From positions 162,339-226,338 of the forward strand of contig NZ_FQUZ01000001.1 of the NCBI RefSeq assembly GCF_900129055.1: a stretch of 64,000 nt of DNA, read 5' to 3'. The stretch is from Lampropedia hyalina DSM 16112 (lineage in GTDB: Bacteria; Pseudomonadota; Gammaproteobacteria; Burkholderiales; Burkholderiaceae_C). Each line of letters begins with the position of its first letter. Positions within the stretch are counted from its first letter, which is position 1. Shown piece after piece: positions 46,774 to 55,481 of the stretch. The position numbers and the translations under genes were made by a program. The notes under the pieces are model-generated. The model saw only the letters and a list, made by a program, of their open reading frames with translations. It was not told the origin of the DNA and searched no databases.

Positions 46774-48717
46774 TCAGTAAGTCAGGCGCAACTGGAACAC
46801 CGCCGTGGTTCCGCTGACTTCGTTGCCCACCAGCAGCAGGGGCTGACCATTGGGCGACTGTGTGGCAGGCACGAACAGCACCCCCTCTGGCCCCAGATCG
46901 CCCACGACCGCGCCCTGGGTGCTCCAGTCCAGCTTGGACAGGTCTTTTTCCGTCCAGTTGGTGCGGGTGTTGATGTAGTCCTCCAGCGTAGGGGCCTGTG
47001 GGTTGCTCACGTCGTACACCAGCACGCCACCAAAACGCTCCAGCCCGACGAAGGCGAAGGTTTTCTCGCCAATCGTGCCCACAGCCACGCCTTCGGGTTC
47101 CGGGCCTTTGTTGTCACTGCGGTTGTCCAGACCATCGCCTTCTTCATGGTTGGTATTGAAGAAGGTCTTGCAGTCCAGCGTCGCCGTGCCGGAAGTGATG
47201 GTGCAGGATTTGCCAGTGCGGGTCTGAATCTGGTTGGCGGTGAACTTCTCGAAGTCCGCGCCCGAATCCCATACCTGCTGACCGTTCTCATCCCAGATGG
47301 AGATAGAGCGCGAGCCGTAGGCATAGAGTGCGTCGTACATCAGGCGGTCGCCGCTGGTGGCATCGGGCTGGCCATTGGCGTTGAACAGCACGGGCTGGCC
47401 GCTGGCATCCTTGCGGAAACCCTCCGTCCAGGTGACGCTCAGGCGGCCGAGTTGCTCATCGGCCCGGCAGTTGCCAGGGTTGTCGGCCACCGCGCCGCAG
47501 TAACCGAACACCGAAGGGTTGAGCAGCGCGCCCGCTGCCAGTTGGCGCAGTTGCGGCGACAGGTCATTGCCTGCGCGGCGGTCGAAGCCATCCTTGTGTA
47601 CCAGGTGCTTGACGCGGAATTCCTCCACAAAGCCCTTGCTGGCATCACCCTGCCAGTAGGCATCGTCGTCCTCGCCCCAGGCGCGGGCATCGCCTTCATT
47701 GGCCGTGACCAGATAGGTCTTGCCCTGCGTGCTGTAGGCGGCAATGCTGTCTGGCATGTACAGACCACGCAAGCCCGGCCAGGTGCGAATGTCGATGCCC
47801 ATCAGCGCGGGATTGCCGTCGCCATCGGATACGTCGATTTCATTGCCTGCTACGCCATGATCCTTGTAGCCCAGCGGCAGGATGTCGGTGACAGTGGCAT
47901 TGGCTACGTCCACCTTGGCCAGCGCGTTATTCTCCTGCAAGGTCACCCAGGCGGTGCGGCCATCGGCCGAAATGGCAATGTATTCCGGCTCCAGGTCCTG
48001 TGCCACGCTGGCACTGGGGCCAAAGATGCGCACACCGCGCTGGCGCAGCGCATCGGCCTGGCTGTTGAAGGCCGAAAAGCCGGCGGTGCGCACCGTGGGC
48101 TGGCTGGGGTTGCGGATGTCGATGACGCTGATGGAGCCTTCCGGGTCGGTCTGGTAGTCGTCGCTGGGTTCGCCTTCGTTGGCGGTCAGCACGGTCTGGC
48201 CATCGGGGGTGAAAACAATGTTGTCTGGCAATGCGCCCACCGGCACATGGCTGAGCAGTTCCAGATTGCTGGCGCGGTAGAGAGCCACCCGGCCCGCATC
48301 GGTCTTGTTGGCGGCTTCAATGGCCACGGCCACCAGCCCATTGTGGACGGCCACGCTGTTGATTTCGGCCCCGTCCAGAATGCCATCGGCCTTGAGGGTC
48401 TGCACCAGCACGGGCTTGGCAGGATCGGCCAGGCTGAGCACATCCAGCGCGCCCGCCAGGGCATTGACGACGAAAGCCCGCTGGCTGGCGGCATCGTAGG
48501 CCACGATTTCGGCGGCACTCTTGCCGAACACACCCGCCGAGTGGCTGCCGATTTTCTCCAGCGCAATGGTGGCGGGTGTGGCTTCGACGACTGCATCGTC
48601 GTCGCTGCCACAGGCAGACAGCATCGCGGTCAGCAGCAGGCCACCGATCACAGACATTTTCAATTGGAATGGTGCAGCAGCCGATGGCCGATGGAATGTG
48701 GGGAGCTTGGTGTGCAT
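46774..48717 (-). CDS. Choice-of-anchor I family secreted beta-propeller lipoprotein
   Basis: Exported protein of about 647 residues from the ATG at 48717. The signal ends in a lipobox, LLTAMLSAC, so it should be a lipoprotein. A second in-frame ATG at 48657 gives a shorter signal. The N-terminal half starts LEKIGSHSAGVFGKSAAEIVAYD and continues with VNALAGALDVLSLADPAKPV and DNIVFTPDGQTVLTANEGEPSDDY. This is the pattern of the choice-of-anchor I family, repeat proteins with a beta-propeller-like fold, some of which are annotated as alkaline phosphatases. The second half has EYIAISADGRTAWVTLQENNALAKVD and a cysteine-containing insertion. Function unknown. It converges on the M20 peptidase gene. 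Confidence 0.82.
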   Translation of the reverse strand: MHTKLPTFHRPSAAAPFQLKMSVIGGLLLTAMLSACGSDDDAVVEATPATIALEKIGSHSAGVFGKSAAEIVAYDAASQRAFVVNALAGALDVLSLADPAKPVLVQTLKADGILDGAEINSVAVHNGLVAVAIEAANKTDAGRVALYRASNLELLSHVPVGALPDNIVFTPDGQTVLTANEGEPSDDYQTDPEGSISVIDIRNPSQPTVRTAGFSAFNSQADALRQRGVRIFGPSASVAQDLEPEYIAISADGRTAWVTLQENNALAKVDVANATVTDILPLGYKDHGVAGNEIDVSDGDGNPALMGIDIRTWPGLRGLYMPDSIAAYSTQGKTYLVTANEGDARAWGEDDDAYWQGDASKGFVEEFRVKHLVHKDGFDRRAGNDLSPQLRQLAAGALLNPSVFGYCGAVADNPGNCRADEQLGRLSVTWTEGFRKDASGQPVLFNANGQPDATSGDRLMYDALYAYGSRSISIWDENGQQVWDSGADFEKFTANQIQTRTGKSCTITSGTATLDCKTFFNTNHEEGDGLDNRSDNKGPEPEGVAVGTIGEKTFAFVGLERFGGVLVYDVSNPQAPTLEDYINTRTNWTEKDLSKLDWSTQGAVVGDLGPEGVLFVPATQSPNGQPLLLVGNEVSGTTAVFQLRLTY

Positions 48718-48794
48718 GGAACTTCCGTCAAGTACGTCAAAAAAGAAGCCTTTTGTAGCCAGCCTGCATGACAGTTCCATGAAAGCCCCACGTC

Positions 48795-48826
48795 AAAAAG
48801 CCCTGCTGTCGGAAACAGCAGGGCTT
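48795..48826 (-). terminator. Rho-independent terminator after the YncE-like gene
   Basis: A perfect 12-base stem AAGCCCTGCTGT/ACAGCAGGGCTT (48,798-48,809 and 48,815-48,826) with a five-base loop is followed on the minus strand by a T-tract (TTTTT including stem end). It lies 65 bases after the stop of the YncE-like gene and before the start of the lipoprotein gene, so the two are separate transcripts. Confidence 0.85.
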
Positions 48827-48890
48827 GGAGCGAAAAATTCACTACAACGACCACCAGCCTCTCGGGCTGGCGGTGCGGCATCACAGAGAC

Positions 48891-50312
48891 TCAGTTCTTG
48901 GGCTGAATGCGGCGAATGTGGTCGCTGCCTTCGGCATCGGCCGATCCCTTGTTCACGGCATACACCACACCCTTGGGGCCAATCGCCACATGGTTGATCA
49001 GCGGTGCGGCTTCCAGATTGGCAACGATCTTGCCTTCGGCATTCACCACAGTCACTGTGCCAGAGCCACGGTTGGACACATAGGCCAGTTCACGCACCGG
49101 ATCGAAAGCCACGTTCAGCGAACCTGCACCCACGGGCACATCGTGCAGCACCTCGCCGGTGTTGGCGTCGGCAATCACCAGGTTGTCGGAACCTTGCGAT
49201 GCCACCAGCACGCGCTGATGCTTGGCATCATAGGCAACACCCGCAGCGGAAGATGCACCCTTCACGGCAAAGACCTTCTTCACTTCGTCGGTCTTGGTGT
49301 CGATCACGGCCACGTCACCGCTGGCACTGACCACGAACAGTTGGCCGGAAGCCTCATCCAGTGCCAGGCTCATGGTGGAGAACGGTGCGGCCTGTGGGCC
49401 ACGCACGGAAGATGTGAGGGCGATGCTCTTGGTCTTTTCCAGTGTCTTGGCATCGAACACCACGACATCCGCACTGCGCGCGGCCGTGGCGAACACCTTG
49501 CCGGTGCGGCCATCCACCACCACATCGCGTGCGTGGGAAACCACACCCGGCTCAAACTGCTTGACCAGCGACAGATCGGATTGCTTGTACACGGCCACGG
49601 TGTTCTGGCGGGTGTTGGTCACCCAGACTGTGTCGTTCGCATCGTCCACACCCACGCCATAGACGGCGTACAGGCCACCGGACTGGCTGGAGCCATCGGG
49701 CGCACGGCGATCCGGCGCGCTCAGCGGGGACACCCGCTTGAGTTCCTTCAGGGTGTCGGCATCAAGCTTGGTCAGTTCCGAACGGCTCACTGGCGGGCGA
49801 CCCACGGCGGAAGCCACGAACACCGCATTGTTCTTGGCACTGTAGGCCGATTGGTACAGGCCCGGAACCAGCTTCTGGCTCTGGATATTGAATTGGTCGG
49901 CTCCACTCAATGGCACTTCAGGTGACACTTTCAATGGAAGGACAGCGGCAGCAGCAGGCTTGGTCACGCTGACGACCAGCGGGTGGCGGCCTGGCACGGC
50001 ATCCTTGGGAATCTGGGTCTGGGTGGTGAACTTGCCTTCGGAATCGGCCACCACGGGCTTGCCCGTCACCGATTCACCCTGGTACAGCACCTGCACTTCC
50101 TGGCCGGGCTTGAAGTTGCTGCCCGCAAGCTTCACGAGTGTACCCGGATAAATCACCGGGGTTTCCACAGGGCTGACACGACCCTTGAAGTCATCATCGG
50201 GGGCCGTGTAGGATGGGGCTGCCGAGCAGGCCATGGAAGCGGCTGCGGCAACGGCCAGCATGGTCATGCGGATGGCGCGCGAACGCGATGCGAGGGAAGA
50301 AGCGTTTTTCAT
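48891..50312 (-). CDS. YncE-like secreted seven-bladed propeller protein with Ig-like N-domain
   Basis: Exported protein of 473 residues. The signal peptide has MLAVAAAASMACSAAPSY, with a possible lipobox at Cys29. Residues about 45-130 form an Ig/IPT-like domain (YPGTLVKLAGSNFKPGQEVQVLYQGE). The remainder is a beta-propeller of YVTN-type repeats: SGDVAVIDTKTDEVKKVF, HQRVLVASQGSDNLVIADA and RELAYVSNRGSGTVTVVNAEG are three successive blades. E. coli YncE is a Fur-regulated propeller protein. The leader here contains a Fur-like box and two strong hairpins, consistent with iron control. The ligand is unknown. An independent terminator follows. Confidence 0.85.
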   Translation of the reverse strand: MKNASSLASRSRAIRMTMLAVAAAASMACSAAPSYTAPDDDFKGRVSPVETPVIYPGTLVKLAGSNFKPGQEVQVLYQGESVTGKPVVADSEGKFTTQTQIPKDAVPGRHPLVVSVTKPAAAAVLPLKVSPEVPLSGADQFNIQSQKLVPGLYQSAYSAKNNAVFVASAVGRPPVSRSELTKLDADTLKELKRVSPLSAPDRRAPDGSSQSGGLYAVYGVGVDDANDTVWVTNTRQNTVAVYKQSDLSLVKQFEPGVVSHARDVVVDGRTGKVFATAARSADVVVFDAKTLEKTKSIALTSSVRGPQAAPFSTMSLALDEASGQLFVVSASGDVAVIDTKTDEVKKVFAVKGASSAAGVAYDAKHQRVLVASQGSDNLVIADANTGEVLHDVPVGAGSLNVAFDPVRELAYVSNRGSGTVTVVNAEGKIVANLEAAPLINHVAIGPKGVVYAVNKGSADAEGSDHIRRIQPKN

Positions 50313-50408
50313 ATTGGTTCAATTTCCTGTGGAAAACCCCCACGACGGCCGCCGCGCTGTCACAGCCATGCACGCAGCGGACCTGGGGATTCTGGCGGCA
50401 TCGGATCC

Positions 50409-50475
50409 GTCCCCGTTGCCGGGGACAGAGGCAAATGGCAGGCCATGCCAGCGTCAAAAGCCGGCATGGCCTGCC
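50409..50475 (-). promoter_or_regulatory. Two tandem hairpins in the 5' leader of the YncE-like gene
   Basis: Hairpin 1 is a perfect 13-base inverted repeat GGCAGGCCATGCC/GGCATGGCCTGCC (50,437-50,449 and 50,463-50,475) with a 13-base loop. Hairpin 2 is GTCCCCG-TTGC-CGGGGAC (50,409-50,426). Neither has a T-tract on the minus strand, so they look like structural leader elements and not terminators. They do not match any riboswitch class I recognise. Confidence 0.55.
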
Positions 50476-50508
50476 TGAATTCGCATGGCCTCAAAACATG
50501 AAACACAG

Positions 50509-50534
50509 ATCATATCAAAAGCATTCTTATTATT
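50509..50534 (-). promoter_or_regulatory. Extended -10 promoter overlapped by a Fur-like box
   Basis: On the minus strand TGATATGAT forms an extended -10 element (TATGAT at 50,514-50,509). Immediately upstream is AATAATAAGAATGCTTTT (50,534-50,517), built from NAT-type hexamers similar to a Fur box. A repressor bound there would block the promoter. Transcription from here would give a leader of about 190 bases. Match quality to the Fur consensus is partial. Confidence 0.4.
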
Positions 50535-50767
50535 TTTCAAGACTTATATGGCCAGCGGAGTGCGTCCTTGCATGCCCACAATCGGACGATTCGCCACCGG
50601 CCAAAAATAATCTTTCATTTTCAGCCGGTTACAGCAATATTCCATCCAGACAATCCGCTGGAGATCCGTGCATGATGTCTGTTTCGGTTCATTTTGCACG
50701 CCTCCATGTCCGCATATTCGGGTACATGGGCACGGCAACACCCACAGAATTCATCAGGGCATTGTGT

Positions 50768-53188
50768 TCAATTGCGGAACAAATCGAGAATCTGCTCACG
50801 CTCCTGCTGGCTGGGTGGGGCAAATCCACCGGTGACATCGTGTTTGGGAGCCAGTTCCACCCCCAGGGCACTGACCGCCCGGCCATTGGTGAATTCGGTG
50901 TACATCCAGTCGCCACCACTGCGCACCACGCCAGGCGGCGGCTTGAGTTCCACTACCGGCACGTTCTTCAAGGCAGTCTGCATGTAACGCACCCAGATCG
51001 GCAGGCTCAGACCACCACCGGTTTCCCGGCTGCCCAGGTTGCGCGGGGTATCGTAGCCCACCCAGGCTACCGCCACCACACTGGGGTGATAGCCGGCGAA
51101 CCAGGCATCGTGGGCATCGTTGGTCGTGCCGGTCTTGCCGTAGATGTCCGAGCGTTTCAGGGCGTTGTAGGCGCGTGTGCCGGTACCAGAGCGCACGACA
51201 TCGTGCATCATGGTGCTCATGATGAAGGCATTGCGATCGCTGATGGCCTGGGGACGATCCTTGCCCTTGGGTGGCTGGGCCTGCGTCAGCACGGTGCCGC
51301 GCGTGTCGGTGACACGCTCGATCAGCCAGGGGTCGATGCGATAGCCTCCATTGGCAAACACTGCGTAGCCCCCGGCCATTTGCAGCGGCGTGACCTCACC
51401 CGAACCCAAGGCCATCGGCAACACGGGAATCTGCCGTTTGGGGTCGAAACCAAAGCGCGTCACCCATTCCTGCCCGACCTTGGGAGTGATGGCCTGCAAC
51501 AGGCGCACGGACGGAATGTTCTTGGAGCGCGCCAGTGCCCGGCGCATGGTCAGCGAGCCATCGAAGCGGCCATCGTAGTTCTTCGGCTCCCATGCCTTGC
51601 CGCCCCCGGCACTGGGGGGAAAGTACATGGGTGAATCCGCAATGATGGTGGTGGGCATGAAGCCCCGCTCCAGGGCCGCCGAATAAATGAATGGCTTGAA
51701 GGTCGAACCCGGTTGCCGCCACGCCTGGGTAACGTGGTTGAACTTGCTCTTGTTGAAATCGAAGCCTCCCACCAGTGCCTTGATGGCTCCGGTATCCGGC
51801 TCCAGGGCCACCATGGCCCCTTCCACTTCGGGCAACTGCACCATCTCCCAGCCATTGCGGGCATGCTTGACCACGCGCACCACCGCACCGGGGCGAATCT
51901 TCACATTGGCCGCAGCACGGTCGGCCAATCCCGACTGCACCACCCGCAGCCCATTGCCACTGACCTCCAGGGTCTGCCCACCGGCACGCGCCAGCACCAC
52001 CTTCTGGCGGCCCGCTTCCAGCACCACGGCAGAGAGCAGATCGCCGTTGTCGGGATGCGTTGCCAGAATCTTGTCAATCGCTTCTTCACGCTCCGTCTTG
52101 CCAGCAGGCAGGGCAATGAACGCTTCCGGGCCACGGTAACGCTGGCGTTTCTCGTAATCCATCACGCCCGCGCGCAGGGCCTGATAGGCCACTTCCTGAT
52201 CGGCGATCTGAATGGTCGTGTACACATTCAGCCCGCGCGTATAGGCCTCCTGCCCGTAACGCTCCACCATGGACTGGCGCACCATTTCCGCCACATATTC
52301 GGCCCGCACCGGGAAGTTGTCGATGACGCGGCGAATCTCCAGCTTCTCATCCTTGGCCGCCTGGGCCTGGGCAGCGGTGATAAAGCCCTGTTCCTGCATC
52401 CGGTTGATGATGTGCACCTGGCGGATGCGTGCCCGCTCCGGGCGGCGAATCGGGTTGTACAGCGACGGCGCAACCGGCAGGCCCGCCAGCATGGCAGCCT
52501 CGGCCACGCTGATGGATTGCAGCGGCTTGGCAAAATAGGTCTCCGCCGCTGCCGAGAAGCCATAGGCACGATTGCCCAGGAAAATCTGGTTCATGTAGAT
52601 TTCCAGAATTTCTTCCTTGGACAGCATGTGCTCCATCTTCAGCGTCAGCAGAATCTCGTAAAGCTTGCGCGTAAAGGTCTGCTCCGGCGACAGGTACATA
52701 TTGCGCGCCACCTGCATGCTGATGGTGGATGCCCCCTGGCTCTTGAGATCGCGCAAGTTGGCCAGAATGGCGCGGCCAATGCCAATGTGGTCGATGCCGC
52801 TGTGCTCGAAGAAGCGCGTGTCCTCGGCTGCCAGAATCGCATCCTTCATCACCTGTGGAATGTCTTCAATCGGCGTGAGCTTGCGGCGTTCTTCGCCAAA
52901 CTCCCCGATCAATGCCCCTTCTGCCGAGAATACCCGCAGTGGCTGCTTGGGCCGGTAATCCGCCAGATCCGATACATCGGGCAGCTTCGGGTAAATGCTG
53001 GCCACCACCACCACCCCCAATGCCAGTACAGCAAACACCGAGACCAGGCCAATGCCCACCAGCCAGCCCAGTGCGCGCAGTGGCCAAGGCCAGCGACTGC
53101 GTGGCGATTGCGGGCCACGGGGCGAAGGCGCATGACCCGGGGGAGAAGACTTGCCCGCAGCACGGCGGGGAGGAAAAGTCAATGACAT
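50768..53188 (-). CDS. mrcA: Penicillin-binding protein 1A
   Basis: Main class A penicillin-binding protein: polymerises and cross-links peptidoglycan in the periplasm. The ATG at 53188 gives 806 residues. A proline-rich cytoplasmic N-terminus is followed by one membrane helix (about residues 38-60). The glycosyltransferase has ILAAEDTRFFEHSGID and STISMQVARNMYL. The transpeptidase has GSTFKPFIYSAALE (SxxK), SKNIPSV (SxN) and YGKTGTTNDAHDAW (KTG). Between them is an OB-type insert region typical of PBP1A. The gene is divergent from pilMNOPQ, as in many proteobacteria. A terminator-like hairpin lies between its start and the divergent promoter. Confidence 0.95.
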   Translation of the reverse strand: MSLTFPPRRAAGKSSPPGHAPSPRGPQSPRSRWPWPLRALGWLVGIGLVSVFAVLALGVVVVASIYPKLPDVSDLADYRPKQPLRVFSAEGALIGEFGEERRKLTPIEDIPQVMKDAILAAEDTRFFEHSGIDHIGIGRAILANLRDLKSQGASTISMQVARNMYLSPEQTFTRKLYEILLTLKMEHMLSKEEILEIYMNQIFLGNRAYGFSAAAETYFAKPLQSISVAEAAMLAGLPVAPSLYNPIRRPERARIRQVHIINRMQEQGFITAAQAQAAKDEKLEIRRVIDNFPVRAEYVAEMVRQSMVERYGQEAYTRGLNVYTTIQIADQEVAYQALRAGVMDYEKRQRYRGPEAFIALPAGKTEREEAIDKILATHPDNGDLLSAVVLEAGRQKVVLARAGGQTLEVSGNGLRVVQSGLADRAAANVKIRPGAVVRVVKHARNGWEMVQLPEVEGAMVALEPDTGAIKALVGGFDFNKSKFNHVTQAWRQPGSTFKPFIYSAALERGFMPTTIIADSPMYFPPSAGGGKAWEPKNYDGRFDGSLTMRRALARSKNIPSVRLLQAITPKVGQEWVTRFGFDPKRQIPVLPMALGSGEVTPLQMAGGYAVFANGGYRIDPWLIERVTDTRGTVLTQAQPPKGKDRPQAISDRNAFIMSTMMHDVVRSGTGTRAYNALKRSDIYGKTGTTNDAHDAWFAGYHPSVVAVAWVGYDTPRNLGSRETGGGLSLPIWVRYMQTALKNVPVVELKPPPGVVRSGGDWMYTEFTNGRAVSALGVELAPKHDVTGGFAPPSQQEREQILDLFRN

Positions 53189-53359
53189 GATTTCAAATGT
53201 AGTGCGAACAATCGGAGCGGGGGCCACCACAGCCGCCAAACGGGTAGTACGCTGCCCGTGCACCAGCCAGACCCGGCACTGGACGACTTTTGCCGCCTCC
53301 CGGGCACATTTTCGCAAAATGCACGGGAATCCCTGACACAGATCAGCTTTCAGTGCATG

Positions 53360-53397
53360 AAAAAACACCTGCCAGTGTCAGAATGACAGGCAAGGTG
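53360..53397 (-). terminator. Terminator-like hairpin upstream of mrcA
   Basis: Read on the minus strand, an interrupted stem CACC-TGCC-TGTCA/TGACA-GGCA-GGTG is followed by six Ts. It ends about 170 bases before the mrcA start codon. As no gene on this strand ends here, it would terminate either a short upstream RNA or part of the mrcA leader transcript. Confidence 0.6.
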
Positions 53398-53658
53398 CGA
53401 CATCTTTTGGGGTGTTTGTAAAAAGTGTGACAGTACTCTCGCCCATTCTCTTCAGCCAGTCGGCCCTGTGTTACCCGGCAAGGCTTGATGCAACTGCCGC
53501 CAGAGGCAGGCGCAAAGCATACCGCACATTTTCCACTCCCTGGAATATGATGGCTGCTCTGTACAGAATGCGGCAGTGCAACGCAAGTTCCTCACAGGGG
53601 CTCTCTTTTTGCTCTGGGCTGCGGTCGCACGCAAACTGGAGGAAAGGAGATTCTTCCA

Positions 53659-53718
53659 ATGACGTACACGCACCACCGCACCAGGAATATTCTTTCCATG
53701 GCCCATGGCCAATGGTAG
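53659..53718 (+). CDS. Possible 19-residue leader peptide upstream of pilM
   Basis: An ATG at 53,659 is preceded nine bases earlier by a strong GGAGGAAAGGAG ribosome-binding sequence. It opens a frame of 19 codons (MTYTHHRTRNILSMAHGQW) ending at TAG 53,716-53,718. The peptide is rich in His and Arg and resembles no family I know. The stop overlaps the predicted pilM -10 element, so both predictions cannot rest on the same transcript. Translation is uncertain. Confidence 0.25.
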   Translation: MTYTHHRTRNILSMAHGQW

Positions 53719-53721
53719 TAT
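53693..53721 (+). promoter_or_regulatory. Predicted promoter of the pilMNOPQ operon
   Basis: TTTCCA (53,693-53,698) and TAGTAT (53,716-53,721) are spaced by 17 bases and match four of six consensus positions each. Transcription would start near 53,728, about 50 bases before the likely pilM start. Confidence 0.35.
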
Positions 53722-53775
53722 CCGTGTCGATTTGTACATTTTGTTGCTCTCCTTGTGGGGGAGAAGGGGTTTTGT

Positions 53776-54855
53776 GTGGTCTCTGTGAGATCTTTATTCA
53801 GCAAACGGCAACCACCTTTGCTGGGCATCGACATCAGTGCCTCCAACATCAAGCTGGTCGAACTGGGAGGCAATCCCGATGGCAAGCTGGTGCTGGAACG
53901 CTGTGCCATCGAGCGACTGGAACTGGGTTGGGTCAGTGAAGGGAACATCGAAAACTTCGATGAAGTCTCTGCCGCACTGCGCCGTCTGGTCCAGAAAAGC
54001 GGTACCCGCACCAAGCGCGCCGCACTCGCGCTCCCTTCCTCGGCAGTGATTACCAAGCGCATCATGCTGCCTGCAGGACTGCTGGAGGAAGACATGGAGT
54101 TGCAGGTCGAATCCGAAGCCAGCCACTACATCCCGTTCGCACTGGATGAAGTCAGCCTCGACTTCTGTGTGGTGGGAGATGCCAAAACCTCGGTAGACGA
54201 TGTGGAAGTCCTGATTGCCGCCTCCCGCAAGGATCGGGTGCAGGATCGTCAGGGAATTGCCGAAGCCGCCGGCCTTCAAGCCGTAATACTGGATATTGAA
54301 TCGTATGCCGCCCGATCCGCCGTGCAACGACTAAGCCAGACTTGGCCCAACACCACGCAAGACTCCATCTTGGCTCTTTTCGAGTTGGGAGCCAACATCA
54401 GCAGCCTGCAAGTTCTACAAGGGCAGGATGTGCTCTACGAACGGGAGCAATCCTTTGGCGGACAGCAACTGACCAACGCGATTGCCCGGCACTACGGCAT
54501 TTCCGCAGAAGAAGCCGAAACCCAGAAACGCAACGGCGACATGCCCGAAGACTATGAAAAAGCCGTGCTGCAACCTTTCATTGCCACACTGACGCAGGAA
54601 ATCACGCGGTCGCTGCAATTCTTCTACACCAGCACCCCCCACAACAAGGTCGATCGCATCCTGCTGGCAGGCGGAACCTCCACGATTGCCGGCATCGCCG
54701 CTTCGGTCACCCAGGCGGTGGGCACGGTCTGCCAGGTAGCCAACCCGTTCGAAGGCATGGACATGGGCCGCAGTGCCCACATGAAAACCGTCATGCGCGA
54801 TGCTCCCATCTACCTGACGGCCTGTGGACTGGCTCTGCGGAGGTTTGACCAATGA
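53776..54855 (+). CDS. pilM: Type IV pilus inner-membrane platform protein PilM
   Basis: Actin-like cytoplasmic protein that binds the N-terminus of PilN and links the pilus motor to the alignment complex. A GTG start at 53776 is favoured because AGAAGGGG lies six bases before it; GTGs at 53755 and 53785 are alternatives. The product is 359 residues, the normal length. The start SLFSKRQPPLLGIDISASNIKLVELG is split over an ATP-binding phosphate-1 loop (GIDISASNIK). The phosphate-2 loop and adenosine region appear as LFELGANISSLQVLQ and ILLAGGTSTIAGIA. The stop overlaps the pilN start. Confidence 0.93.
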   Translation: MVSVRSLFSKRQPPLLGIDISASNIKLVELGGNPDGKLVLERCAIERLELGWVSEGNIENFDEVSAALRRLVQKSGTRTKRAALALPSSAVITKRIMLPAGLLEEDMELQVESEASHYIPFALDEVSLDFCVVGDAKTSVDDVEVLIAASRKDRVQDRQGIAEAAGLQAVILDIESYAARSAVQRLSQTWPNTTQDSILALFELGANISSLQVLQGQDVLYEREQSFGGQQLTNAIARHYGISAEEAETQKRNGDMPEDYEKAVLQPFIATLTQEITRSLQFFYTSTPHNKVDRILLAGGTSTIAGIAASVTQAVGTVCQVANPFEGMDMGRSAHMKTVMRDAPIYLTACGLALRRFDQ

Positions 54856-55457
54856 TTCGCATCAACCTATTGCCCCACCGAGAAGCCACCAAAAAAGCAC
54901 GCAAGGACACATTTGGTGTCAATGCCTTTCTGGCCGCACTGGTTGGCGGCCTGATGGCAGGTGGTGTCTACCTGGGTTTTCAGACTCTCATCAGCCAGCA
55001 AGAAGCTGCCAACGAACTGGTGCGCCAGGAGAACGAGAAGCTCAAGGTCCAGATCAAGGACATTGCGAGCATCGAATCCGAAATCAACGCCCTCAAGGCC
55101 CGGCAGGATGCCGTGGAAAACCTGCAATCAGAGCGCAACCTGCCCGTGCAATTGCTCAACAGCATTCTGGTGACTGTACCCAGCGGCGCATACCTGGTCG
55201 ATCTGAAACAGAACGGCAACACCGTCTCGCTCAGTGGCAAGGCCCAGTCCAACCAGACCGTGGCCGACCTGCTGGACAACATCGCCCTGCTGCCCCTGTG
55301 GGAAAGCAAGCCGCAACTGGTACAAAGCAAGGCATCGAACATCACCTTGTCCAACGGACAGGATCGCCGTGTTTTTGAATACGCGCTGAGCTTCAGCCTC
55401 GCCAAGGCTGCCTCTGCGCAAGAGGCCGATGCCATCCAGGCCGCGCCCTCCCGATAA
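54852..55457 (+). CDS. pilN: Type IV pilus assembly protein PilN
   Basis: Bitopic inner-membrane protein of 201 residues. The N-terminal tip MIRINLLPHREATKK contains the conserved INLLP motif that docks into PilM. One membrane helix follows (about residues 22-42) and then a coiled coil (NELVRQENEKLKVQIKDIASI). The periplasmic fold pairs with PilO. The start overlaps pilM by four bases. Confidence 0.94.
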   Translation: MIRINLLPHREATKKARKDTFGVNAFLAALVGGLMAGGVYLGFQTLISQQEAANELVRQENEKLKVQIKDIASIESEINALKARQDAVENLQSERNLPVQLLNSILVTVPSGAYLVDLKQNGNTVSLSGKAQSNQTVADLLDNIALLPLWESKPQLVQSKASNITLSNGQDRRVFEYALSFSLAKAASAQEADAIQAAPSR

Positions 55458-55481
55458 TCGAACAGGTCACGGAATACTGTC

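Larger units (their letters stand above)
50313..50767. other. Long leader and intergenic region upstream of the YncE-like gene
   Basis: This 455-base gap separates the mrcA stop from the YncE-like gene start, both on the minus strand. It holds a predicted promoter with Fur-like box at 50,509-50,534 and two strong hairpins at 50,409-50,475, described separately. The part from 50,540 to 50,767 shows no recognised signal. No terminator for mrcA was found. Confidence 0.5.
53189..53775. other. Divergent region between mrcA and pilM
   Basis: This 587-base gap is long for the genome. It contains a minus-strand terminator-like hairpin at 53,360-53,397, a 19-codon open frame with a strong ribosome-binding site at 53,659-53,718, and a predicted pilM promoter at 53,693-53,721. 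The stretch 53,400-53,640 has no recognised gene. cyaY and lptM/lysA, common neighbours of mrcA, are not here. Confidence 0.5.

Noticed and set aside
46729..48771. Plus-strand open frame of 680 codons
   Set aside because: Antisense to the choice-of-anchor I lipoprotein, which has a signal peptide and clear family repeats.
53400..53770. Considered 6S RNA or another known structured RNA
   Set aside because: The characteristic long central bubble and conserved ends of 6S RNA were not seen; only the terminal hairpin is convincing.
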